Shown one piece after another: positions 54,447 to 63,360 of a stretch of 64,000 bases of DNA. Position numbers and translations under genes: made by a program. Source of the stretch: Crambe crambe (lineage: Eukaryota > Porifera > Demospongiae > Poecilosclerida > Crambeidae). Within the stretch, counting starts at the first letter, position 1; each line of letters begins with the position of its first letter. Location: contig OZ004587.1 in assembly GCA_963924555.1 (NCBI GenBank), positions 6,650,075 to 6,714,074 on the forward strand, in the 5' to 3' direction. A model generated the notes under the pieces. The model saw only the letters and a list, made by a program, of their open reading frames with translations. It did no database searches and was not told the DNA's origin.

Positions 54447-54976
54447 GCATGCACTTATTATTGTCTTTTAATTAACCAAGGTTCTTGCATGTAAATATTT
54501 TAATTAGAGTTATAGCTAATTCTATTGAAAGTTATTCCTCTTCCCCTTTCATAAGCCTTGAATTTCGTTCACAGTTACGTATTTATTTAGCTATTTATTT
54601 ATATTTTTGCTGTATAAGATGCTTTCTCCTTTTTATATTTCATTTTTAAGAAAGCTAAATAAATAACTGTGAACAAAATTCAAGGCTTATGAAAGGGGAA
54701 GAGGAATAACTTTCAATAGAATTAGCTATAACTCTAATTAAAATATTTACATGCACGAACCTTGGTTAATTAAAAGACAATAATAAGTGCATGCTCTAAC
54801 ATTCTCAATAAAAATTATTTAACACACCAGCAGAGAGCTGATTATCCACTCAAATTTATTTATATTTTTGCTGTATAAGATGCTTTCTCCTTTTTATATT
54901 TCATTTTTAAGAATTGAGTGGATAATCAGCTCTCTGCTGGTGTGTTAAATAATTTTTATTGAGAATGTTAGCTAGA
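54447..54976. repeat. Two adjacent long hairpins with identical 60 bp loops
   Basis: Order: arm X 54447-54592, loop L 54593-54652, X' 54653-54794, arm Y 54795-54853, loop L 54854-54913, Y' 54914-54972. X and X' are about 97% inverse-identical, and Y and Y' match perfectly over about 57 bp. The two 60 bp loops (ATTTATTTATATTTTTGCTG...TTTCATTTTTAAGAA) are identical and in the same orientation. Y' is part of the GATAATCAGCTCTCTGCTGG MITE family. Confidence 0.95.
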
Positions 54977-55129
54977 GCTGAAATAATCAAAGGATCAAGT
55001 GATTCCAAATAGATTTTAGCTATAATTTGACAAGTGAATGTATGCAAAATTTCTCCTAAATAAAATGGTTAAGTAGGGATGGCCTAAAATCTAGCTGGGC
55101 TGTTGCAGCCTCATATGAAAACAATCCCA

Positions 55130-55400
55130 TACTGCCTATAGTTAGTTAGTTAATGGTAAAGGGTCAAACTGGGTAAGGGTTAAACTGTCAAACTGGTATA
55201 GTTAATGGTAAGGATCAAACTGGTAAAGGGTCAAACTGGTACAAAGGTCCATGAGTGTTTCAAATCTATTTGCATTCACTTGATACCATTTTATGACCAC
55301 TATAACTTTGACCAAATTTCAAACTTCAGCTCTCTGTGAAATGTGAAGTTTGGTCAAGAATTAGAGTAAACTGAATTATCAAAGGATGTACTGTGTAGTC
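55130..55400. repeat. GGTAAAGGGTCAAACTG repeats and a MITE fragment
   Basis: Four short copies of GGTAAAGGGTCAAACTGG (55150-55245) are followed by a palindromic fragment of the 34128-34310 MITE family (TTTGACCAAATTTCAAACTT / GTGAAGTTTGGTCAAGAATT). Confidence 0.65.
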
Positions 55401-56250
55401 TAGAGATGGAGGTTTTGATTAATTAAAACATTAATTTTGCACCATGAAACTGAATTTCCGATAAAAAAAGGACAAACCTCTCAACCAAGGACAATCTATA
55501 CACTTTACATTATGACCTTTTTTTTATAAATTTTGAGAGGCTCCACTAGCAGGAGGCTCCACTGTGGCAGTGCGGCCCATTATGAAGAGCTGAAGGTGGC
55601 ATGGCTATAGACCTGGGACTGCTTGCACCTCCTGTAGATAGTGTTAATTTGGGGTGAGGGGATTTCACAAACATTGAATAAACACGTAAAGCCAGCTAAT
55701 AGCTATATCTGTATACATTCAGCAAAATTCTTAAGACTGGGTAGCTATGATGCTGACAAGACTACACGATGTGTTTTACTATCAATACAATAAAATTATG
55801 TGTATCTCAGACATGCACCAAATAGCCTCAGATTTCCTGGTTCTCACATGTGTACATAACAAGGCAGTCAGGCCCAGATCTGACTGATATCTTGGGAAAA
55901 ACAATGCTTATTATTATGTTAAATTCAGTGGCTATGAATGTAGAGCTTCAGTGGTCTGGGGGATTACATTTCAATTTCAGGCCTGACCAATCGAATCTTG
56001 CAATGTATTGTGTATAAAGGGACTTGTGTAGATTGTCTTTTTGTTGAGCTACCTCAGTAGCTCAATGGTTCAATAGGCCCTACAGTAATTGCATGTACTG
56101 AGGGTATACAAAAGTGCATGTAGCTAGGTAAACTAGCTATAAATATTATATGTTCAAGTATACAGTGGAACCTCAGATAAGGATACACTCCAAAGAGGAT
56201 AAACTCTCTATATAGTACAGATAGCTAGCTAAGTAAGTTAGCTATAAGCT
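55400..56250. other. Gene-free stretch 3' of the P450
   Basis: AT-rich. It contains a short GTGGAACCTCC-family fragment near 55470-55500 and another near 56165-56215 (CAGTGGAACCTCAGATAAG). No coding frame is supported. Confidence 0.45.
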
Positions 56251-56676
56251 TCTTGATGATACCAAAAATATATATATTTTTTAAACATCCATATTTTCAT
56301 TATACTATCTGATTTAGGTCTCAAAAGAGAGCTCTCTTTGAGAGCTTTTCAATAGTGTACTTAGTTACAACTTTACCCCCCCCCCCCCCCCATAATTATA
56401 ATGGAAGACCTGACATGACCTCTGTAATTAAAAAAACAAAATTGTAAACTTGCACATACTTAGGAGGCCTTTGATACTCCTATCATAGCTTCTATGGGCC
56501 TAGCTGCTTTGAATGAATGAGGGGGGTATGGTTTCCAATAAAATTTAAAAAAAAAACGACAGTCTACGGTGGGGGGAGTGAAGTCGTAACTAAGTACACT
56601 ATTGGCTCTTTTGAGACCTAAATCAAGCTTATAAGGGGTAGTATAAATGGACATTTTTTTAATGGTATCATCCTCC
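56250..56676. mobile_element. Element with about 120 bp terminal inverted repeats
   Basis: The left arm (56250-56375: GATGATACC, AAACATCCATATT, TGATTTAGGTCTCAAAAGAG, AATAGTGTACTTAGTTAC) is inverted at 56550-56676 (CGTAACTAAGTACACTATT, GGCTCTTTTGAGACCTAAAT, AATGGTATCATC). A C-run at 56376-56391 starts the central spacer. Long arms with a short centre are typical of foldback or MITE elements. No transposase. Confidence 0.75.
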
Positions 56677-56907
56677 CTCAGTGCTCTGCAAGCAGTTGAA
56701 TTCTAATATTGCATACATGTTTTAATATCCACCCACTCAGCAATTATAACTATGCCCACCATCGCAACATAGTTTATAATCATCGACATCCTATAGCTAA
56801 CTACTTAATAGTACATGATCATAGGGTAAGGTTCTACCAAACATACCAAAACATGTTTGGCAGACCATCATGATTATACAGTAAAATTAAAAATGTTCAG
56901 TCATGTC

Positions 56908-57531
56908 TCAGTATTCCGTCTCGGGACGTTCCTTCAGCCACTTGGCAATGTTCGGTAGTGATTCAACAGCTGCTTGGAGCTTTGCAACACCAGGATAAAG
57001 CTTAGGAAAGTCAGTGCAGACTTGCTTCACATACCCAATGCTATTGAAGATACTAAAGTCAGCGTAAGTTGGCTTATTGCCAAAGATCCAGCCACCATCT
57101 GAATTATTATCGCCGATCTTTTTCTCTATAATGCCCCAATATTTGGGAATGTGCTCTTCATTTATTTCCTTGATCATCTTTGCTTTCTTTTCTTCGTCGT
57201 TTTCAAAGAAAGCAGGCATAAGTTTCTGGATGAAATCTTTCACAACATCCAATATTCCAGCAATCTCAGCATTCTCGAAATCATTGCTTCCAGCAAGACC
57301 AAACCTCTCTGCCAAGAAGCGAGCGATGGGTCCACTCCCCGTCAATGGCTTCCCATCCACCTCCAGGATTGGAAGAGCACCCGTGGGTGTGTTAGGTTTC
57401 ATCGTCTTCCATTCTCCCCCGCCAAAGTCCAAACGTTTATCTTCGTACTTGACACCAGCCTGAGCGAATATGAATCTAGCAGTCTCTCCTGATCCCCTGG
57501 CCTTGAAGTATATCAGCTTATAAGAAGACAT
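56908..57531 (-). CDS. Glutathione S-transferase, sigma type, copy 1
   Basis: 207 aa, single exon, the usual length for cytosolic GSTs. The N-terminal thioredoxin-like domain has the catalytic-type Tyr in SYKLIYFKARGSGETAR, the cis-Pro in LPILEVDGKPL and the glutathione-binding GSGPIARFLAERFGLAG. The all-helical C-terminal domain starts at DFENAEIAGI. It conjugates glutathione to electrophiles, or acts as a prostaglandin-D-synthase-like isomerase, in the cytosol. It is the most diverged of the five at the N-terminus (RGSGETARF in place of RGRAELSRF). Intronless like its neighbours. Confidence 0.93.
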   Translation of the reverse strand: MSSYKLIYFKARGSGETARFIFAQAGVKYEDKRLDFGGGEWKTMKPNTPTGALPILEVDGKPLTGSGPIARFLAERFGLAGSNDFENAEIAGILDVVKDFIQKLMPAFFENDEEKKAKMIKEINEEHIPKYWGIIEKKIGDNNSDGGWIFGNKPTYADFSIFNSIGYVKQVCTDFPKLYPGVAKLQAAVESLPNIAKWLKERPETEY

Positions 57532-57599
57532 TGTGAAGCTATCTCAATCTCTGGGTTTCCGGAAGTCTAGTCTGTGGTGGTCTAATCAGTAGCGGATAG

Positions 57600-57637
57600 C
57601 ATAGATATACTAGACTACGTAGTCTAGTATATCTATG
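57600..57637. repeat. Perfect 38 bp palindrome
   Basis: Two 19-base halves with no spacer, centred on TAGACTAC/GTAGTCTA, about 70 bp 5' of the first GST start codon. Confidence 0.95.
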
Positions 57638-57690
57638 TCAGTAGTAAGCTCATCTAGTTTACTCTCTAGTTTTGGCAAGTGGCGCGGCGC

Positions 57691-57755
57691 AGCCTACAGT
57701 CTATAGTTAGGCGAGAAATTTTCTCGCCTAGCTAGCTAGCTATAGACTGTAGGCT
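57691..57755. repeat. Nested hairpin: 16 bp outer stem, 11 bp inner stem
   Basis: AGCCTACAGTCTATAG at 57691-57706 pairs with 57740-57755. Inside, TAGGCGAGAAA at 57708-57718 pairs with 57720-57730 across a single base. Confidence 0.95.
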
Positions 57756-57835
57756 GTTAATGATGATGAAATGCAACTCCTGACTTAGTCCTGACTAGTC
57801 TACATATACTGGCATTAATGGGTCCTACATAAGAT

Positions 57836-58193
57836 GACATAAAAATAGTAAAAATCATTGCCCTGAGTTACTCATGGCATTGAATTAAGTCATCCATCCC
57901 TTGAGTCACTCATGGCATTGATTTAAGTCAAACATGCCACGAGTATACATGGCACTGAATTAAGTCAGCCTATTATTCTAATTACCAGGGACCTACTCTG
58001 ACTTAAAAGGACTTAAAAAGCTGCCATTTAATGTAAATTCTTATATTGGCATGGAATTAAGTCACTGACTTAATTCAGTGCCATGTATACTCGTGGCATA
58101 TTTGACTTAAATCAATGCCATGAGTGACTCAAGGCATGGATGACTTAATTCAATGCCATGAGTAACTCAGGGCATTTTTACTACTTTTATGTC
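57836..58193. mobile_element. Foldback element with internally repeated arms
   Basis: Arms of about 130 bp (57836-57968 and 58065-58193) are inverted and nearly identical, with a 96 bp centre. Each arm contains about three short repeats of CATGGCATTGAATTAAGTCA type. No coding capacity. It lies between GST copies 1 and 2. Confidence 0.9.
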
Positions 58194-58199
58194 AAGTTC

Positions 58200-58552
58200 T
58201 GCACAACCGCATTTATGGTTAGGTTAGGTTTGGACATGTTGCTCAACTCAGCTTCACCTGACTGTAGAATTTCTTAGCTAGCTAGCTATAGCTACCTGAA
58301 CCTTTCGATAATGTATTAAACTTGTGAGTGCATAGCTATAATAGTATTATTAAAGAGTAAAATAGAAGATTCCTTTCTTCTTGTCACCTCCCAGGCTCCC
58401 TCACCACATCCCCCTCAAAACTTGCCACCATAAATTAATTTTTTACTAATAGGGGTTCGTAATGAATAAGGTATCTGACGAGGAACAAGTCCTGAGAAAA
58501 ATCAGCTAATAGCTATAGGTCTCTATTAAAAGAACGAAGCAGTCAAAGTTCA
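58200..58552. other. 3' flank of GST copy 2
   Basis: AT-rich, with GCTAGCTA words near 58280. No gene or clear repeat seen. Confidence 0.5.
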
Positions 58553-59167
58553 TTAATTCGTTTGGGGACGTTCCTTCAGCCACTTGGCAATGTTGGGTAG
58601 TGCCTCCACGGCTGCCATGAGCTTGGCAACTTCAGGATACTTCTGAAGAAGATCACCATCAATCTTCAACACAACCTCTGCAGCATTATAGATAATAAAG
58701 TCAGCATAAGTTGGCTTGTTACCAAAGATCCAGCCAACATCTGAGTTGTTTTTCTGTATCTTCTTCTCAATGATGCTCCAATATTTGGGGATGTGTTCAT
58801 CTATGATCTCCTTGATTATCGGTGCCTTCTTTTCTTCATCTTTCTCCATGAAGAATGGGAGAGCCTTTTGAAAGAAATCTTTCACAATATCGCCCACTCC
58901 TGCTAGCTCAGCATTCTCGAAGTCGTTGCTTCCAGCAAGACCGAATCGCTCCGCCAAGAAGCGAGCGATGGGTCCACTCCCTGTCAATGGCTTCCCATCG
59001 ACCTCCAGGATTGGAAGACTACCGGTGGGTGTGTTGGGCTTCAGTTTTGGCCAATCTGCGCCTTCTATGCGATTGTCTTCGTACTTGACGCCAGCCTGAG
59101 CAAAGATGAAGCGACTGAGTTCCGCCGCTCCCGTGAAATTGAAGTAGGTCAGCTTATAAGTTGTCAT
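58553..59167 (-). CDS. Glutathione S-transferase, sigma type, copy 2
   Basis: 204 aa, single exon. TYKLTYFNFTGAAELSRF carries the N-terminal Tyr; LPILEVDGKPLTGSGPIARF is shared with all copies. The C-terminal domain differs most from the others (IQKNNSDVGWIFGNKPTYAD, then an unusual IYNAAEVVLKI), so it may have a different hydrophobic substrate pocket. It ends KERPQTN. Confidence 0.93.
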   Translation of the reverse strand: MTTYKLTYFNFTGAAELSRFIFAQAGVKYEDNRIEGADWPKLKPNTPTGSLPILEVDGKPLTGSGPIARFLAERFGLAGSNDFENAELAGVGDIVKDFFQKALPFFMEKDEEKKAPIIKEIIDEHIPKYWSIIEKKIQKNNSDVGWIFGNKPTYADFIIYNAAEVVLKIDGDLLQKYPEVAKLMAAVEALPNIAKWLKERPQTN

Positions 59168-59386
59168 CCTGATGATTTATACTCTATATAAATGGGTGAC
59201 GATTGAGATTAAAAACACGACCAAGTTTAACACCCACGCGCAGCTCCTCTCATCGCCTCATCGATCAGCTCATATGCGCATGTTCGCTGCATGCTCTGTA
59301 GTTAGTTGGGTAAACTGAGCATGCGCGCTTGCACCACAATGCAGGAGGTATGAATTATTTATACACACACAAATAGGGTTTGCAAG

Positions 59387-59513
59387 GTAGAGCTAAATCT
59401 ATACACACACAATCTGGCCTACAGTTTAATGCTCGGTCTTGGGTCGCTCGGTAGAGCTAAATCTATACACACACAATCTGGCCTACAGTTTAATGCTCGG
59501 TCTTGGGTCGCTC
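59387..59513. repeat. 64 bp tandem duplication covering the 3' end of GST copy 3
   Basis: 59387-59450 is repeated at 59451-59513 almost exactly. The unit contains the last several codons and the stop of GST copy 3, so a non-functional copy of its C-terminus lies directly downstream of the real stop. Confidence 0.92.
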
Positions 59514-60107
59514 CTTCAACCACTTGGCGATATTGGGCAGTGCCCCAACAGCTGCTTTAAGCTTGGCAACTCCAGGATACTTCTCAAGAAAACCAGGATC
59601 GACTGCCACTACATATTCAATGGAGTTGAAGATAGCAAAGTCAGCGTAAGTAGGCTTGCTACCATAGATCCAACCAGCATCTGACTTGTTGCATTCAATT
59701 TTCTTCTCTATGATACTCCAGTACTTGGGGATATGTTCATCGAGTATATCCTTCAGCATCTTTGCCTTCTTTTCTTCATCTTTTTCAAAGAAATAAGGCA
59801 CCACTTTCTGGAAACTATCACCAAGAACATCCAATATTCCAGCAATCTCAGCATTCTCGAAATCATTGCTTCCAGCAAGACCAAATCGCTCCGCCAAGAA
59901 GCGAGCGATGGGTCCGCTCCCCGTCAATGGCTTCCCATCCACCTCCAGTACTGGCAGAGACCCTGTGGGCGTGTTGGGCTTCAGTTTTGGCCACTCTGCA
60001 CCCTCCACGCGCTTGTCTTCGTACGCGACACCTGCTTGAGCGAAGATGAAGCGGGATAATTCAGCCCTTCCCTTGGCGTTGAAGTAGATCAGCTTGTAGG
60101 TAGTCAT
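59490..60107 (-). CDS. Glutathione S-transferase, sigma type, copy 3
   Basis: 205 aa from the ATG at 60107. The frame extends upstream to 60230, but the homologous start is MTTYKLIYFNAKGRAEL, as in the other copies. Shared motifs LPVLEVDGKPL and GSGPIARFLAERFGLAG. The C-terminal half has IECNKSDAGWIYGSKPTYAD and ends KERPKTEH. Confidence 0.93.
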   Translation of the reverse strand: MTTYKLIYFNAKGRAELSRFIFAQAGVAYEDKRVEGAEWPKLKPNTPTGSLPVLEVDGKPLTGSGPIARFLAERFGLAGSNDFENAEIAGILDVLGDSFQKVVPYFFEKDEEKKAKMLKDILDEHIPKYWSIIEKKIECNKSDAGWIYGSKPTYADFAIFNSIEYVVAVDPGFLEKYPGVAKLKAAVGALPNIAKWLKERPKTEH

Positions 60108-60183
60108 TTTTAGTTGCCTTTTCGCTTTTTGGGGGGGGAGTGGATCTCCGATTGTGATCTTATAGCTTATCAGCAGATTTTGG

Positions 60184-61692
60184 CTCACTCCACGATAAAA
60201 CACCCACGCACCCTCTCTGCGCATGCCCAATTGCTAGTCTAGTATATAATACAATTGTGGTAAATTCTCAACAATGGGGGAAATGCAAATAATCAAAACA
60301 ATCCTATTGCAGTCACATGACTTCATTAATATTCTGTCTTGGGGCGCTCCTTCAACCACTTGGCAATGTTGGGCAGGGCCTCAACAGCTTCCTTGAGCTT
60401 GGCGACACCAGGATACTTTGTGAGAAGATCTTTTTCTAGTGCCATTGTATAGTCGATGGAATTAAAAATAGCAAAGTCAGCATATGTCGGCTTGTTGCCA
60501 TAGATCCAGCCAGCATCTGAGTTGTTTTTCTTGATCTTGCCTTCGAGGATTCCCCAATATTTGGGGATGTGTTCCTCTAATATACCCTTGATCAGTTCTG
60601 CCTTCTTCGTTTCATCCTTTTCAAAGAAAGCAGGAAGGAGTTTCTGGAAAAAATCATCCAGAATATCACCTATTCCTGCTAGCTCAGCATTCTCGAAATC
60701 ATTGCTTCCAGCAAGACCAAACCTCTCTGCCAAGAAGCGAGCGATGGGTCCACTCCCGGTTAATGGCTTCCCATCTACCTCCAGGATTGGAAGAGCACCC
60801 GTGGGTGTGTTAGGCTTCATCGTCTTCCATTCTTCCCCATCATAGTCCAAACGTTTGTCTTCGTACTCAACACCTGCCTGAACGAAGATCAAACGACTCA
60901 GTTCAGCTCTTCCTCGGGAGTTGAAGTAGATGAGCTTGTACGTACTCATTTCGCGATTCGATTAGATCTGTGGATTTTGTAGATTAAGCTTTTGGTGTTT
61001 CTCGATGGTAGAGGTGGAATTGAGCAGTTTTTTTAATACTAGACTGCCTTCACAGTTGTTGTATACATTCAGCAAAATTCAGTCGTTACACTGTGCATGC
61101 TTTCTGTGAACTTTGAACTCGTACTCAGAGCTGGTAGTCGACCCTTTACCATATAGATGGTACAAAAATAATAATTATGAGCCTTAATAAGAGGCTGATA
61201 AATACACAGAAATAAACTGTGATGAATAAAAAATATTTGATTTGCTAGCAGGTCTACCAATTATTATGGAGGAATCATAATTGTTTGAAAATATGTTAGA
61301 TTACAATTAGCTATGCATGCATGGATAACACTTGACCCACTATTGCCTAATCGAGCTGCCAATTCAGCCCTGGAGCAAAATAATATGGGCCACGTCAAGT
61401 ACTAGCATGAAATAGGTAAGCTAGTTACTAGGCCTGAGATCTTGTGATTTGAGCCACTTTCCCATAGGATATTGTTATGAGGGTAGCTAGCTACCAGGGG
61501 TTAGGCTCTAGCTGCTATAAGAAAAATATATCTTGCTCTCTACTACTTACAAAATAAATGGTACCGATAGCTATTATCCAAAGATCAACCCATCGTGATC
61601 TTGGTAGCTATTGTGGTGTCATCTGATCTTACTTGGAGCAAGTCTAAATAAGAAAGCGTACAATATACTGATGATCGATTCATCGGTCAATA
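60184..61692. repeat. Segmental duplication, left unit (GST copy 4)
   Basis: Matches 61693-63360 in the same order: 60184-61160 with 61693-62675, then about 61310-61690 with 62972-63360. The part between (61160-61310 against 62675-62972) has diverged. The unit carries one GST and a fragment of the 5' flank of GST copy 3. Confidence 0.9.
60326..60949 (-). CDS. Glutathione S-transferase, sigma type, copy 4
   Basis: 207 aa, single exon. STYKLIYFNSRGRAELSR, LPILEVDGKPL, GSGPIARFLAERFGLAG, and a C-terminal NNSDAGWIYGNKPTYAD segment. It differs from copy 5 at only about a dozen residues, including a two-residue insertion (LDYDGEEW against LDGEEW). It lies in the left unit of the 1.5 kb segmental duplication. 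Confidence 0.94.
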   Translation of the reverse strand: MSTYKLIYFNSRGRAELSRLIFVQAGVEYEDKRLDYDGEEWKTMKPNTPTGALPILEVDGKPLTGSGPIARFLAERFGLAGSNDFENAELAGIGDILDDFFQKLLPAFFEKDETKKAELIKGILEEHIPKYWGILEGKIKKNNSDAGWIYGNKPTYADFAIFNSIDYTMALEKDLLTKYPGVAKLKEAVEALPNIAKWLKERPKTEY

Positions 61693-63360
61693 ACTCACTC
61701 CGCGATAAAACACCCACGCACCCTCTCTGCGCATGCCCAATTGCTAGTCTAGTATATAATACAATTGTGGTAAATTCTCAACAATGGGGAAATGCAAACA
61801 ATCAAAACAATCCTATTGCAGTCACATGACTTCATTAATATTCTGTCTTGGGGCGCTCCTTCAACCACTTGGCAATGTTGGGCAGGGCCTCAACAGCTTC
61901 CTTGAGCTTGGCGACACCAGGATACTTAGTGAGAAGATCTTTTTCTAGTGCCATTGTATAGTCGATGGAATTAAAAATAGCAAAGTCAGCATATGTCGGC
62001 TTGTTGCCATAGATCCAGCCAGCATCTGAGTTGTTTTTCTTGATCTTGCCTTCGAGGATTCCCCAATATTTGGGGATGTGTTCCTCTAATAAACCCTTGA
62101 CCAGCTCTGCCTTCTTCGTTTCATCCTTTTCAAAAAAAGCAGGAGCGAGTTTCTGGAAAAAATCATCCAGAATATCACCTATTCCTGCTAGCTCAGCATT
62201 CTCGAAATCATTGCTTCCAGCAAGATCAAACCTCTCTGCCAAGAAGCGAGCGATGGGTCCACTGCCCGTTAATGGCTTCCCATCTACCTCCAGGATTGGA
62301 AGAGCACCCGTGGGTGTGTTCGGCTTCATTACCTTCCATTCTTCCCCATCCAAACGTTTGTCTTCGTACTCAACACCTGCCTGGACGAAGATGAAACGAC
62401 TCAGTTCAGCTCTTCCTCGAGAGTTGAAGTAGATGAGCTTGTACGTACTCATTTCGCGCGATTCGATTAGATCTGTGGATTTTGTAGATTAAGCTTTTGG
62501 TGTTTCTCGGTGATAGAGCTGGAATTAAGGATGGGTAGCAGTTGTTTTTTATACTAGACTGTCTTCACAGTTGTTGTATACATTCAGCAAAATTCAGTCG
62601 TTACACTGCGCATGCTCTATGTGAACTTTGAACTCGTACTCAGAGCTGGTAGCCGACCCTTTACCATATGGATGGTTACCTCCTCTGGCAAGTACTCTGC
62701 ACTGTCTCAGAATTGGGGTGATATACACTTTGCAGATAAGAAATAAACCACCCTTGAGAAAACCACCAATTAACCGGAAATACTCTGGAATTATTGTGGC
62801 ATAAATTGAAATTTTTCATCTGCGTTGAAATGGATTAGCTACTGTGAGGTGTCTATCATCCTTTACTTCAGTCACAATCACATGATGGTTGTAACATGGT
62901 CACCTATAGACTAATGAATGTCTGTAGGCCTCTATAATATAGCCACAAAACGCCCTTTTAAAACTACAATTATGCATGTATGGATAACACTTGACCCACT
63001 ATTGCTGCCAATTCAGCCCTGGAGCAAATAATATGGGCCATGTCAAGTACTAGCATAATGTGGCACTACTCAATTAGCCAGCTATCTCCCTAGCTACTTT
63101 GCTAGCTACTAGGTCTGAGATCTTGTGATTTGAGTCACTTTCCCATAGGATATGGTTGTGTCTATTAGAATACCCATGTCTCCATGGGGTTAGGCTCTAG
63201 CTGCAATATATCTTGCTCTCTACTACTTACAAAATAAATGGTACTGATAGCTATTATCCAAAGATCAACCTATCGTGATCTTGGTATTCTGGTGTCATCT
63301 GATCTTACTTGGAGCAAGTCTAAATAAGAAAGCATACAATATACCGATGATTGATTCATC
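61693..63360. repeat. Segmental duplication, right unit (GST copy 5)
   Basis: Second copy of the unit. It begins CTCACTCCGCGATAAAACAC against CTCACTCCACGATAAAACAC in the left unit. The right end stops at TTCATCGGTC, exactly where LINE sequence begins. Confidence 0.9.
61835..62452 (-). CDS. Glutathione S-transferase, sigma type, copy 5
   Basis: 205 aa, single exon, near-identical to copy 4. It has AERFDLAG where the other four have AERFGLAG, a change next to the glutathione-site helix. The shared 5' flank (GATTAGATCTGTGGATTTTG at about 62465) shows that the promoter was duplicated with the gene. Confidence 0.94.
   Translation of the reverse strand: MSTYKLIYFNSRGRAELSRFIFVQAGVEYEDKRLDGEEWKVMKPNTPTGALPILEVDGKPLTGSGPIARFLAERFDLAGSNDFENAELAGIGDILDDFFQKLAPAFFEKDETKKAELVKGLLEEHIPKYWGILEGKIKKNNSDAGWIYGNKPTYADFAIFNSIDYTMALEKDLLTKYPGVAKLKEAVEALPNIAKWLKERPKTEY

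Noticed and set aside
59490-60230. Longer start for GST copy 3
   Set aside because: The upstream 41 codons are absent from all paralogues; the homologous Met at 60107 is preferred.
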